A stretch of 64,000 nucleotides of DNA from Nostoc sp. UHCC 0926. GTDB lineage: Bacteria; Cyanobacteriota; Cyanobacteriia; Cyanobacteriales; Nostocaceae. A program made the position numbers and the translations under genes. The DNA is taken from contig NZ_CP117768.1 in assembly GCF_028623165.1 (NCBI RefSeq), positions 434,001 to 498,000 on the forward strand. The letters run 5' to 3'. Below the pieces are notes generated by a model that had not been told where the DNA came from, searched no databases, and saw only the letters and a program-made list of their open reading frames with translations. Below, piece after piece: positions 46,032 to 56,100 of this stretch; the stretch's first letter is position 1, and the number at the start of each line of letters is the position of its first letter.

Positions 46032-46457
46032 TTAATCTGTGACTGTTACACCCATATTCTTAGCCGTTCCTGCCACAATCTTCATTGCCGCGTCTATGTC
46101 GTTGGCATTAAGATCGGGGAGTTTCGTTTGGGCTATTTCTTGCAATTGTGCTTTGGTAATTGACCCAACCTTCTTTTTGTTGGGTTCATTCGAGCCTTTT
46201 TCAACTTTCGCCGCCTTCCGAATCAGCACTGATGCTGGTGGCGTCTTGAGTACAAATGTAAAACTCCGGTCTTCAAAAACCGAAATTTCTACAGGGATCA
46301 CCATTCCAGCTTGATCTGCTGTTTTGGCGTTGTATTCTTTACAAAACATCATAATGTTGACGCCGTGTTGACCCAACGCGGGCCCCACTGGCGGCGCTGG
46401 ATTGGCTTTTCCAGCATTCAGGGCCAGTTTAATGACCGCTACTATTTTCTTCGCCAT
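46032..46457 (-). CDS. rplK: 50S ribosomal protein L11
   Basis: L11, 141 residues, lies at the GTPase-associated centre. It opens [20 protein letters not shown] and [20 protein letters not shown], and ends [14 protein letters not shown], all standard. The next upstream gene, nusG, ends 6 bp before its start, so nusG-rplK are co-transcribed. Confidence 0.98.
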   Translation of the reverse strand: MAKKIVAVIKLALNAGKANPAPPVGPALGQHGVNIMMFCKEYNAKTADQAGMVIPVEISVFEDRSFTFVLKTPPASVLIRKAAKVEKGSNEPNKKKVGSITKAQLQEIAQTKLPDLNANDIDAAMKIVAGTAKNMGVTVTD

Positions 46458-46463
46458 TTGTAT

Positions 46464-47105
46464 TTAGCTCTGTTTCTCTACCTGATTAAATTCCAATTCT
46501 ACTGGTGTATCCCTGCCGAAAATTGAGAGCAAGGCTTTGAGCTTACTCCGCTCTGGAGAGACTTCAATCACCTCGCCTTCAAAGTCTTTAAATGGACCAG
46601 AAAGCACCATTATCTTATCACCAGTAGCCATGTCAATTTTGACAACAGCTTCCTGTTCGCTGGTTTGTTTGAATATGCGTTCGACTTCTGAAGAACTCAG
46701 TGGTATCGGGTTGACATGACCGCGACCCTTACTACTACCACGTTTTTGTTCTGAACCCACAAAATTAATTACATGGGAGGTGTTTCGTACCACCTGCCAG
46801 GTATCATCATCCATCATCATCCGCACCAGCACATAGCCAGGGAAAACTTTTTCTTCTGTATGCTGGCGACTGCCATCTTTGCGGATTTTCACCGCTGGCG
46901 TTTGCGGAATTTCTACCTGGACAATTTTGTCAGCTACATCAAAAGTTTGAATGCGTTGCTCTAAGTTAGTCTTTACACGCTTTTCACAGCCTGAGGCTAC
47001 TTGCACTGCATACCAGCGTGCTTCTTTTGACGCTGCTTCTGCTGTTTCTCCTGTTTCCTCCGACTGCAACGTGGAGTTGCGAGGTTCGTCCGTTGCAAAA
47101 GTCAT
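46464..47105 (-). CDS. nusG: Transcription termination/antitermination factor NusG
   Basis: NusG, 213 residues, binds RNA polymerase and couples it to Rho or ribosomes. The NGN domain starts at WYAVQVASGCEKRVKTNLEQ, with VFPGYVLVRM, and the KOW domain is DKIMVLSGPFKDFEGEVIEV. A non-conserved N-terminal extension of about 35 residues is common in cyanobacteria. The ATG overlaps the secE stop (TGATG), so the genes are coupled; an upstream start 8 codons earlier is less likely. Confidence 0.97.
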   Translation of the reverse strand: MTFATDEPRNSTLQSEETGETAEAASKEARWYAVQVASGCEKRVKTNLEQRIQTFDVADKIVQVEIPQTPAVKIRKDGSRQHTEEKVFPGYVLVRMMMDDDTWQVVRNTSHVINFVGSEQKRGSSKGRGHVNPIPLSSSEVERIFKQTSEQEAVVKIDMATGDKIMVLSGPFKDFEGEVIEVSPERSKLKALLSIFGRDTPVELEFNQVEKQS

Positions 47106-47326
47106 CAGAACACCTGTTTTGCTGCCCAACCAAACAATCCATCAACCAAGTATATCAAAGATGCGGAGAGTGCCACCATTAACAACACAGCGGCGGATTC
47201 GCTCACTATTTGTTTCCGACTGGGCCAGACTACTTTCTCAAGTTCTTCTTTGATTCCCTGTATGAACTTGCCCAAGCTAAACCCATTTGTGGTTTCTGGC
47301 AATTCTGCTTCACTTTTTTTGGTCAC
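47105..47326 (-). CDS. secE: Preprotein translocase subunit SecE
   Basis: SecE, 73 residues, single-membrane-span form. The amphipathic signature FIQGIKEELEKVVWPSRKQI precedes one transmembrane helix (SAAVLLMVALSASLIYLVDG). It clamps SecY in the translocon. It is the first protein gene of secE-nusG-rplK-rplA-rplJ-rplL, a standard bacterial order. Confidence 0.96.
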   Translation of the reverse strand: MTKKSEAELPETTNGFSLGKFIQGIKEELEKVVWPSRKQIVSESAAVLLMVALSASLIYLVDGLFGWAAKQVF

Positions 47327-47647
47327 GACCCTTTATTCCCCCGTTTGTCACTCAATTTTGGATTTTAGATTTTAGATTTACCCCATACCTTAAGGTAAAG
47401 GCGTTTAATTTTAGATTTTGGGTTGTCGATTTTAAATTTATTCTCAATCTAAAATCGGCAGATTTTGTCTTTTTAATCCAAAATCTAAAATCTAAAATTC
47501 GGTTATCCCAGTTTGCAGTTTCGACTTTATTTCACTTAACTGAAAGCAAAACAACTGCAAATACAATAATTTTACCCGAAATTATTATCGCTAACTGCTA
47601 TATTAGCAGCTGCGTAATTATTTCGGGCTTTGTTTTTTGCTCTTAAG
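47327..47647. other. Gap between tRNA-Trp and secE
   Basis: No gene is supported. Repeated ATTTTAGATTTTAGATTTA-type heptads and their inverse (about 47358-47505) dominate. The promoter of the secE operon should lie here on the minus strand. Confidence 0.6.
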
Positions 47648-47720
47648 CGCGCCCTGGAGGACTTGAACCCCCGACATCAGGTTTTGGAGACCTGCGTTCT
47701 ACCAACTGAACTAAGAGCGC
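47648..47720 (-). tRNA. tRNA-Trp (anticodon CCA)
   Basis: On the minus strand it begins GCGCTCTTAGTTCAGTTGGT, with the anticodon loop CTCCAAA in a CAGGT/ACCTG stem, the T-arm GTTCAAGTC and an acceptor end AGGGCGC with discriminator G. The order tRNA-Trp then secE-nusG is common in bacteria. Confidence 0.96.
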
Positions 47721-47874
47721 ACAAGCTGTTTTTGATTCAGTCATTGCGCTGAACTAAATTTCAGTTTAACGCAATACGCGATTTATATCATATCTCAATT
47801 TTGCCCTTGGGAACAAGTCAGCGGCAGATGCCGCTTGAGGCTTGAGATTTCTCCCATAATGATTGAAGTACGAA

Positions 47875-48237
47875 TCACAAAGGGCGGTCAAACCGTTGCT
47901 TGATCCGGGTTGCCTTACCTACGCGATCGCGGAGATAATACAGTTTAGCACGGCGGACCTTACCGCGACGTAATACCTTGATGCTGTCAATCCGGGGAGA
48001 ATGCAACAGAAACACCCGCTCGACGCCCACACCTTGAAAAACCTTACGGACTGTAATAGTTTCGTTGATGCCACCATTTCGCATGGCAATCACTACTCCC
48101 TCGTAGGGTTGTACACGGTACTTTTCGCCTTCCTTGATTTTTACTCCCACTTTTACTGTGTCGCCCACATAAATGTCGGGCAAATTCGATTTTATCTGTT
48201 CCGCTTCAATGGAGCGGATAATCTCTTGAGCGTTCAT
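47875..48237 (-). CDS. rplS: 50S ribosomal protein L19
   Basis: L19, 120 residues, contacts 16S rRNA at a subunit bridge. Conserved stretches are [27 protein letters not shown]-like [13 protein letters not shown] and [20 protein letters not shown] with [18 protein letters not shown]. It is separate from the L11-L12 operon, lying upstream of tRNA-Trp on the same strand. Confidence 0.97.
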   Translation of the reverse strand: MNAQEIIRSIEAEQIKSNLPDIYVGDTVKVGVKIKEGEKYRVQPYEGVVIAMRNGGINETITVRKVFQGVGVERVFLLHSPRIDSIKVLRRGKVRRAKLYYLRDRVGKATRIKQRFDRPL

Positions 48238-48390
48238 AGTCTTTCCGTCTGCTTACAAAAAACTCCCAATCATCAATCATAAATCGATAATCCTATTTCA
48301 GTCTACTTGTTGTGATTGATAATTTTACTGATACAACAGCCTAGAGATCAAAGCTATATTGCAGAATGCTGTACCACAGGGGTGAAATTT

Positions 48391-49335
48391 ATGAAATTTA
48401 GCGTCGTCATCAGTACCTATAATCGCTTGAACTTGCTGCAAAGGGCAATTGACTCGGCTCGTAACCAAACAATCGAGTGTGAGGTGGTTGTTGCTGATGA
48501 CTGTTCATCTGATGATACCCAAATCTATCTCAAAAGCTTAGGGAACAACGTTGTTTACCATCGGAACGAAGTGAACCTTGGCCATGCAGCAACGGTAAAT
48601 GCTGGAGTTGCCAAAGCTAGTGGCGACTGGATTAAGTTTTTAGATGATGATGACTATTTAGCGCCCAACTGCATAGAAGAGATGGCGAAGGCGATCGCAC
48701 TTCGTCCCGATGCTGTAATCTGCTCTTGTGTGGCGGCTCAGGTGGATGGCAATGAAGTTGAACTTAGTCGCACCCCCCAAGTTGGCCCTGGATTAGCTTT
48801 TTATGTTCCACAAGCCGATATTCACTACGGTATGCTTTTAGAGCTTGTACCTTTTGGCACGCCTGTACAAGTAGCTTGCCGACGTGATGCTTTCCTGCAA
48901 ACTGGTGGTTGGGACTCCACACTCGATGCTAACTGTGATGACATCGATTCCTGGATTCGGATTGCTCAGTTTGGTGATGCTATTTTCTTCAACCAATGTC
49001 TTGCTTACCGCACTATTTGGCCGGGTGCGTATAATCAAAAGTTTTCTTTGTCTCGGCGGTTGGCGACAAATATTTTGATGAAGGAGAAAATTTACGCCTT
49101 GGTAAATGACCAACATCGCTCAAAGATTCCCGTCTTTCAGGATATAAAAAATTACCTGAAACTCCATTGGATTTTAGTAGCACTGAAGCAAAAAAATATC
49201 AAGAGTTTTCTTTCAATGATAGATCCGTCTGTACTTTCTCCTCAGTCTTGGAAGTTTTTGCTAACTGCTGTCTCATCACGCCGCTCTCAGGGACAAAATT
49301 CTGAGGTTCGTAAACTTGTATTGATTGAGTCCTAA
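48391..49335 (+). CDS. Family 2 glycosyltransferase
   Basis: The 314-residue protein begins MKFSVVISTYNRLNLLQRAI, the GT-A nucleotide-binding start of GT2 enzymes. It has VVADDCSSDDT and a metal-binding Asp cluster in WIKFLDDDDYLAPN. It has no signal peptide or membrane helix. I chose the ATG with AGGGG upstream over a 25-codon longer frame. It probably transfers a sugar to a surface polysaccharide or glycolipid. A GT4 gene follows 450 bp later. The donor and acceptor are unknown. Confidence 0.92.
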   Translation: MKFSVVISTYNRLNLLQRAIDSARNQTIECEVVVADDCSSDDTQIYLKSLGNNVVYHRNEVNLGHAATVNAGVAKASGDWIKFLDDDDYLAPNCIEEMAKAIALRPDAVICSCVAAQVDGNEVELSRTPQVGPGLAFYVPQADIHYGMLLELVPFGTPVQVACRRDAFLQTGGWDSTLDANCDDIDSWIRIAQFGDAIFFNQCLAYRTIWPGAYNQKFSLSRRLATNILMKEKIYALVNDQHRSKIPVFQDIKNYLKLHWILVALKQKNIKSFLSMIDPSVLSPQSWKFLLTAVSSRRSQGQNSEVRKLVLIES

Positions 49336-49786
49336 CTTTTTAAGCATTGATAAACATTTGATTATCAGAGAATATTATGCCTGAAGAAAAAGCATATTTA
49401 GAGCTTTCAGAAAGTTATAAACACACAGCCAAAATCAGAGCGATCGCTGTGTTGAATGGTATTCATATATCTGCTGTGCTGTAGTAAAGTCTGATGCCAG
49501 GGTATTGGCTTATGCTGGTCATAGCCATTGGGGAATACAAAATAAGGCTATAGCGACTGAAATGGCAGATTCAGTCTTCAGAATTTTGGAGTTTTACCCC
49601 GATTTATCGAGCCGTTACTGAATAAGTCTTTAAGCTAAGTAACTGGTTATAAGCGCTCTTAGTCAGTAGTAAGTGGTCAATTTTACCTACTACTGACTAC
49701 TCTTGAGTTGTCGCTGAAGACCTCAATAATTATGTTGATTTACACCCAGTTACTTATCTTGATGTTTTATACATATCTCAAAGATT
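49336..49786. other. Gap between glycosyltransferases with a degenerate coding fragment
   Basis: A 35-codon frame from ATG at 49379 ends at a TAG near 49484. From there another frame reads AVVKSDARVLAYAGHSHWGI and EMADSVFRILEFYPDLSSRY to TGA near 49621. The pieces look like a decayed gene, but I do not recognise the family. The rest is non-coding. Confidence 0.4.
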
Positions 49787-50845
49787 ATGCGAATCATACA
49801 TATTTTAAACCACGTTCAAGAAATAGGTAACGGTATTGTGAATGTGGCTGTGGATCTGGCTTGTTTACAGGCAAAATCTGGTCATGAGGTAGCGGTTATT
49901 TCTGCTGGTGGTGAATATGAGAAATTACTAAAGATGTATAGTGTCAAACACTACCAACTAGACCAAACTAGGAAACCGATAAATATTATCAAAGCAGCTG
50001 GGCGTTACCAAGCGATCGCAGCAGAATTTCAGCCGGATATCGTTCATGCACATATGATGACGGGAGTTATACTAGCACGCATTTTTAAAGGGCACAAATA
50101 TGCTTTAGTTTCTACAGTCCACAACGAATTTCAGCGTTCTAGCCTGCTGATGGGTTTAGCTGACAGAGTAATTGCCGTTAGCAAAGCTGTACGAATATCT
50201 ATGGCACGGCGCGGTATTTCAGAAAACAAGTTGCGGGTAGTATGTAACGGAACTTTGGGCAGTCCCCGCACCCGGCAAATACAAGATTATCAACCTTTAC
50301 CATTACAGCGTCCAGCGATCGCTACCGTAGCCGGGATGTATCAACGCAAAGGAATCAGTGAGTTAATCGCTGCCTTTGAACAAATTGCCTCAGATTTTCC
50401 CCAAGCGCACCTTTATTTGGTAGGAAATGGCCCTGATAAACAGCTATTTGAGGCACAGGCACAAGCAACTTCTGTAAAAGAACGCATTCATTTTGAAGGC
50501 TTCCAGCCAGAACCTCAACGCTATCTCATATCTTGTGACATATTTGTGTTGGCTTCTCACCGTGACCCTTGCCCCCTGGTACTTTCCGAAGCTAGGGAAG
50601 CTGGAACTGCGATCATTGGCACTCAGGTAGACGGGATTCCTGAAGCTTTGGACAATGGGCAAGCAGGTCTTTTAGTACCAGCAAAAGATAGCAATGCTTT
50701 GGCTGGGGTTTTAGTGCAATTACTGAGTAATACCGATATGCTGCACGAGTGGAAACAGCGGGCAAATCAAAACCTACAGTGGCTGAGTGTTGCCCGCGTC
50801 CATCAGGAAACACTGGCAGTGTATCGTGAATTAATTACAGAGTGA
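49787..50845 (+). CDS. Family 4 glycosyltransferase
   Basis: The 352-residue GT-B protein has the N-terminal pattern of GT4 enzymes (MRIIHILNHVQEIGNGIVNV, HAHMMTGVILARI) and the donor-binding C-terminal signature RDPCPLVLSEAREAGTAIIG with the E-x7-E spacing, plus VGNGPDKQLFEAQA. It is close to capsular and exopolysaccharide transferases. It shares strand and theme with the GT2 gene upstream. The exact sugar is unknown. Confidence 0.93.
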   Translation: MRIIHILNHVQEIGNGIVNVAVDLACLQAKSGHEVAVISAGGEYEKLLKMYSVKHYQLDQTRKPINIIKAAGRYQAIAAEFQPDIVHAHMMTGVILARIFKGHKYALVSTVHNEFQRSSLLMGLADRVIAVSKAVRISMARRGISENKLRVVCNGTLGSPRTRQIQDYQPLPLQRPAIATVAGMYQRKGISELIAAFEQIASDFPQAHLYLVGNGPDKQLFEAQAQATSVKERIHFEGFQPEPQRYLISCDIFVLASHRDPCPLVLSEAREAGTAIIGTQVDGIPEALDNGQAGLLVPAKDSNALAGVLVQLLSNTDMLHEWKQRANQNLQWLSVARVHQETLAVYRELITE

Positions 50846-50901
50846 GGGCATTGGTGATTGGTCAGTTATATTGTACTAATCCCCAGTCCCCCGTAACAGC
50901 G

Positions 50902-51564
50902 TTAACAGTGTAGCGATCGCTTTAGTTTTAAAGCTACGCCTAAAGCACCAAAGAGCAGTACACTCAAAACGCTAGTTGATTCCGGAACAGCAGTATAATA
51001 ACTAGCCACTCTGATCGGCCCATCTTTATCCGCTTTCTCTGGTGGCACTGATGGAATGATTCCAGCACCTGGCGCTAGATTGGGTATGGTAGCGAATGGA
51101 TTGTAAAACAGGGTTCCGTTTGGGATTACGCCACCACTAAAAGTGATGATGTTATCTTTGACGGTAACGTCTGTAAAAATATTCTTTAGTTCAGGGTTAT
51201 TAGAGTAACCAATCTTGCCATCTCCATTAACATCTCCCCATTGCACTGGTTCATTATCAAATGGTGGAGTAGAATTCTGATTACTATAGGACAGCGTTTT
51301 TAAATCAAAGACCAAGCTATTTATATCGTACCCGGTGGCATTGAGAAAGTTATTAGCTACATCTGGGACACCATATTCTACTATTTGCCCTGGTTGATAT
51401 TCTGGCCCAAGAGTTCTTGGCTTTTTTGTATCGAGTATGTCTTGATTTTTACTCGTCACAATCGGTTCTACTAAAATCAAGGCTCTTGCTGGTGTCAAAG
51501 ACAAAAAACTAATTCCTGTTGCTCCTAGAACAGACAAGGCTATTTTGGTTGCTATTGTAGTCAT
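50902..51564 (-). CDS. Secreted protein with a PEP-CTERM-like sorting tail
   Basis: The 220-residue protein starts with a signal peptide (KIALSVLGATGISFLSLTPA-RA). The C-terminal tail reads AVPESTSVLSVLLFGALGVA followed by LKLKRS: a VPE motif, a hydrophobic helix and basic residues, the shape of PEP-CTERM signals recognised by exosortases. The body contains a dockerin-like calcium loop (WGDVNGDGKIGYSNN). The ATG with GAGGAC upstream was chosen over a 21-codon longer frame. It is presumably exported and surface-anchored; no exosortase is in the window. Confidence 0.8.
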   Translation of the reverse strand: MTTIATKIALSVLGATGISFLSLTPARALILVEPIVTSKNQDILDTKKPRTLGPEYQPGQIVEYGVPDVANNFLNATGYDINSLVFDLKTLSYSNQNSTPPFDNEPVQWGDVNGDGKIGYSNNPELKNIFTDVTVKDNIITFSGGVIPNGTLFYNPFATIPNLAPGAGIIPSVPPEKADKDGPIRVASYYTAVPESTSVLSVLLFGALGVALKLKRSLHC

Positions 51565-52081
51565 ATTTGTGTCCTCTTGATATTGATTGAGAGAATGCGA
51601 TACCGCATAGGTTAAATCAAACAACAAAACTCACTTGGAAACTGCTATCTACCTGCTGCATAAATAGTGGTTAATATGTGCCTGTTTACTGAGTTTAGAT
51701 TTACTCATAGGTTGATTTATAAAGCAATTCTTGTAATGCTTTATGACCATAACTAGTAATTTCACGCAATCTTTATAAAAAATCTAAGTTAGAACTTATG
51801 TGTTGACAGATTGAGCAATATGTGAATTAAAAAAATTTGATTTAGATTCTCAGTATGCAAGTATGCTGACAAAATTTAATTTGTTGTTAGGATGCTAACT
51901 ATGAAATGGTTAGATATCCTTTCTTCTCTTGATAAGTGCCTGCTAGGGCATTTATTACTAAAGTAAAGTTGTTATTGTTAAAGTCACACTACGTCTTTGA
52001 ACTATCAAAAACACATCATTGTCATCGCCGTTGTTTACACCGACTAGGGACAATAGCGCTAGTAGAGAATATTTCAACTAA
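51565..52081. other. Intergenic region
   Basis: Holds the upstream region of the PEP-CTERM-like gene on the minus strand and otherwise AT-rich sequence with no gene I can support. Confidence 0.4.
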
Positions 52082-52225
52082 AAACTATTCACATATGAGT
52101 TTGGACACACTTTAGCCCTTGCTCACGTCACTAATGGTTCTGTTGCGGTTATGACGCCAGGGCAATCTAATTTAGGTGTACAGGCATACGATAAAGCAAA
52201 TTTAAAAGCGAAATGGGGGAACTGA
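52082..52225 (+). pseudogene. Matrixin-type metallopeptidase remnant
   Basis: The open frame encodes YEFGHTLALAHVTNGSVAVM and TPGQSNLGVQAYDKANLKAK to a TGA. This reads like the zinc motif region of M10 matrixins (HExGHxLGLxH) with the first His changed to Tyr, followed by the end of the protein. The rest of the gene is absent and a TAA lies just upstream. Its stop overlaps the next start as TGATG, so the ancestor was probably coupled to the following gene. Confidence 0.6.
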
Positions 52226-52875
52226 TGAAAAAGAGAATTTATTTTACAACTATTGCAGCGATCGCAGTCTTTGGGGCTGGTCTAGTTACTGGAAACAATA
52301 CAACTAATTCGTTAGCACAAAGTACCGAGAAAGTATCTGCAAGTACTGAAATGATTGAGGGTTTGACAGTTACAAGAACAGAGGGGAGTATTATTGTACC
52401 AAAAGATGTAGAGGATTTAATTGCAAAATCAGATATTATCGTTATTGGAAAACCAACACAATCGATCGCGGAAAGTACACCCTTAATTCAACGTGATTTT
52501 GGGGGTTACGTTACTGAAGCGATCTCCCAAACTAAATTTAAAGTACAACGTGTGCTGAAAGGTGCGTCATATTCTGACACGCTATTGATCGGACAACAAG
52601 CAGCTATAGTTGCAGACAGAATCACCGCTAAAAGCTCCCTTCAGGTACTTGACGATTACCAACCGCTAGTCAAAAATGCGAAATACATTCTTTTCCTTAA
52701 GAAAGGTTTGAATGGTAGTCTATTGTATTTTCCTGTAGGGGTTTATTACGGCAAATTCAATATTGATGGCACAGACCAAGCTGAAAATAAAATAGAAAAT
52801 TCAGATTTTAAGTTGATCCGAAAGGACATGATTGAAAGATTTAAGGAGATTATAGACCAGACATTAGCTAGTTAA
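52225..52875 (+). CDS. Secreted hypothetical protein
   Basis: The 216-residue protein has a signal peptide (MKKRIYFTTIAAIAVFGAGL, cleavage near SLAQ-ST) and no further membrane segment. The mature part (PKDVEDLIAKSDIIVIGKPT and KVQRVLKGASYSDTLLIGQQ) suggests a small periplasmic beta-rich domain that I cannot name. An ATG four codons upstream is also possible; the chosen start has GGGGAAC before it. It may have formed an operon with the broken metallopeptidase. Confidence 0.75.
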   Translation: MKKRIYFTTIAAIAVFGAGLVTGNNTTNSLAQSTEKVSASTEMIEGLTVTRTEGSIIVPKDVEDLIAKSDIIVIGKPTQSIAESTPLIQRDFGGYVTEAISQTKFKVQRVLKGASYSDTLLIGQQAAIVADRITAKSSLQVLDDYQPLVKNAKYILFLKKGLNGSLLYFPVGVYYGKFNIDGTDQAENKIENSDFKLIRKDMIERFKEIIDQTLAS

Positions 52876-53144
52876 CGACGCTACAAACTTTACTTTAAAG
52901 CAAGTAAACGGCTTGTTATTGTTTAATAACTCCCTCTCCCCACCCATCACTATATTCCAACCAGCCCTTTGCCAGTTTTGCCCTGACGAAGGGCTATAAA
53001 ATGCTCTTAAAATCCCATAAACATCATGGAGGTAGGGCAGGTTGGGTTATGGGCAATGGATGGAGGAGTTGGGGAGAAACAAACTTGATAAGGAAGGTTG
53101 AGTATTAGGGGAGGGGTAGTTTTATATTAATCCCTCTCAGGAAC

Positions 53145-56100
53145 TCAAATAAATTTTTTCGTAAATCTACGTAACCGGATAAACACTGGCTTCGCCCAAT
53201 TCCCACCTAGCAAATCGTGCAGTAGGATATAAAAACAGGGGATGATAAATAATGTCAGCATTGTTGCGATCGCCATCCCAAAGAAAACTACAATTCCTAA
53301 AGGCTGCAAAAACTCAGAACCTTCGCCAATACCCAACGCCAAAGGAAACAGTCCCAAAATGGTGGTGACTGTGGTCATGATAATTGGGCGCAAGCGTTGA
53401 GGAGCAGCTTTCATAATCGCAATTTGGCGAGTACAACCTTCTTCATCCCGAATTTGGTTTGCCAGTTCTACCATTAGAATCCCTGCGTTCACCACAATTC
53501 CCACCAGCAGCACAACGCCAACAATTACAGTTGCGCCAATTGCAGTTTTGGTAATGTAAAGTCCAAAAATTCCCCCAGCTAAAGCCAGTGGTACGGTGAA
53601 CATAATTACCAACGGGTCAATTAGCGAATTGTATTGCACCGCCATGACTACAAAGATTAAGAACGTTGCCAACGCCCCCAAAGTTTTTAAAGCATCCTGA
53701 AGTTGCTGATTAGTTTCTTGGGCAGAACTAGGCACAATTGAAACGCCATCAGGTAAGTCTACATCCTTGAGTACCTCGTTGACTTCTGCGATCGCTTCAC
53801 CAAGACTAGCTCCCTCGCTGAGATTACCTGCCACAATAAAAGCTTGGCGCTGATTAATTCGTTGCACCTCACCAGGCGCTTGCCCTTCTTGAATCTTTGC
53901 AACATCTGAAAGGCGGATTAGGTGATTGTTTTCTGTAAATAGTGGTAATTGCTCTAGCTGGGAAGGACGCTGGATAGCTTGTTTATTTAGCTGCACTCGC
54001 ACATCAACTAAACGATTACCGCGTTGAATTTGCGTGGGAACTGAACCTTCAATTGCTGTTTGAACTGTTGCACCAATTTGCCCGGCGCTCAACCCTAAAG
54101 CCGAAACCCTTTCCCAGTCGGGGCGAATTTGGATTTCCGGTTGTCGGGGGTCGGCATCTGGTCGGAATGTTGCTAATTTTGCCCTTTCCTGCAATGCTTG
54201 CAGCACTTGCGCCCCTGCTTGGGTTAAATTTTCTTGATTCTCACCTTGCAGAATCACGTCAACTTCTGACCCTTGCACTGGAGAATTACTCAAGATTAAA
54301 CCCCGCACCTGACCAGGATTGAGGCGCAGCAGAATTCCGGCTAAGTTGAGTTTGTTAAATTCCTGAGTTACTTTTTTGACGAAGGCTTCGACATCTGTGC
54401 CTGGTTTCAGATTGATGGTGCTATTGGCACGTAAAGGATTTTCTGTAGTACTGCTGCCAAATAAATTACCACCCACAGTTGTGAAAGCAGACTCGGTTTC
54501 TGGTTGTTTGAGCAAAATGTCATCGACAATTTGCATAACTTTTTCAGAAGTTGCTAAAGGTGTACCGGGAGGAAACTGCGCTCTCAAGTTAGCTTGACCA
54601 GTACTGATCCGGGGTAAAATTTCTTGGGGAATTTGACCAAACATAAAGAAGCTGCTACCGCCTAAAATTATCAAAGCAGCAGTGACTACAAAAAGCCGAT
54701 AGCGTAAAACTCTGGTTAAGAAGTTACCGTATCCCCGCGTAGCATCTTCAAATCGGTGATTAAACTGTCTAAGCAGCCAAAATTCACTGATCCGACTAGA
54801 CCAGGGAATTCCCAAGAGTCGAGAAGACAGCATCGGCACTACTGTAATCGCGACGACAAGGGATGCTGCTACTGCGAAGCTAATTGTCAGAATCAATTCA
54901 TTAAATAGCAGGGCAATAAAGCCGCCAATTAAGATAAATGGCACTACAGAAACTAAGTTGGCACCTGTAGCAGCAACTAAAGCAGATTCTACTTCTTGGG
55001 AAGCAGCGATCGCACTGTCAATAAAGAATTTTGAATTTCTCCCCTTCTCCTCTTCTCTTCTCTCTCTCTGATTGGGAGTCATCCCAGCTTTTTCGGAAAT
55101 GTTCTCTAAGATCACAACCGATGTATCAATTGCTTGACCAACTCCTAATGTCAGACCGGCTAAACTAAATACATTTAAAGTCAGGCCAAATATTTTCATC
55201 ATAGCGATCGCTGCCAGAGTACACAGCGGAATCGTCAAACTGATAATCAATGTTTGCCTGAATGATCCCAAAAATAACAACACTGCTGCTGCTGCTAACA
55301 ATGCCCCAGAAATCCCCGAAAAGATGACATCATTTAAAGAATTGCGGATGAAGAGAGATTCATCTGTGGTGGGACTCAAAGTCATGTCTGCTGGAATTAA
55401 ACCCGATTGTCGTAATTGTTCAATCCGCCGCTTAACAGCATCTACAACTGTGATTGTGTTGGCCTCAGGCTGCTTTTGGACTGAAAATTTCACCGCAGGC
55501 TGACGGTTGAGGTAAACAAATACTCGCTGGTCTTCTGTATCATCAATTACCTCTGCAAAATCTCGTAAATAAACGCGCCGGGGAGGAACTGGGGTAGTAG
55601 TGGTAGTAGTAGTATTCGCGGTAGCAGGGGAAGCGGAAGAAACTTCCAAGGAAAGGTTTTCAATTTCCCTGGCATTTTGGAAACGTCCTACAGTCCGAGT
55701 CAATGGCTCAGAATTTTGTCCCAGAATCCGACCACCAGAAGTATCTTGGTTACGGGCTGTTAATTCATTTAATACATCATTTAACCCCACACCCAAAGCT
55801 TGCAATCGGTTTAAGTCAACAAGCACTCGTACTTCTTCCTCAGCACCGCCAGATACATCAACTGAGGCGACCCCTGGCACGACACTGAGTTCACGCGTTA
55901 ACTCTTCATCAGCAAATACGCGTAAATCTTTACCTTGTAGGGAAGCAGAGGTCAGTGCCAATTCATAAACCGGCAATTGCGAGGGATCGACTTTAAATAA
56001 GCGTGGCTCCTCTATCGTATCTGGCAGTTCTCCTCGACCTCGGTTAAAAGCAGCAGTAGCATCGTTTAGGGCTTGGTCAATATCGCCCCCTGGTTGAAAG

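Noticed and set aside
52970..53000. Terminator between the secreted protein gene and the RND permease
   Set aside because: AGCCCTT/AAGGGCT can pair but the loop is long and there is no T-run, so the support is too weak.
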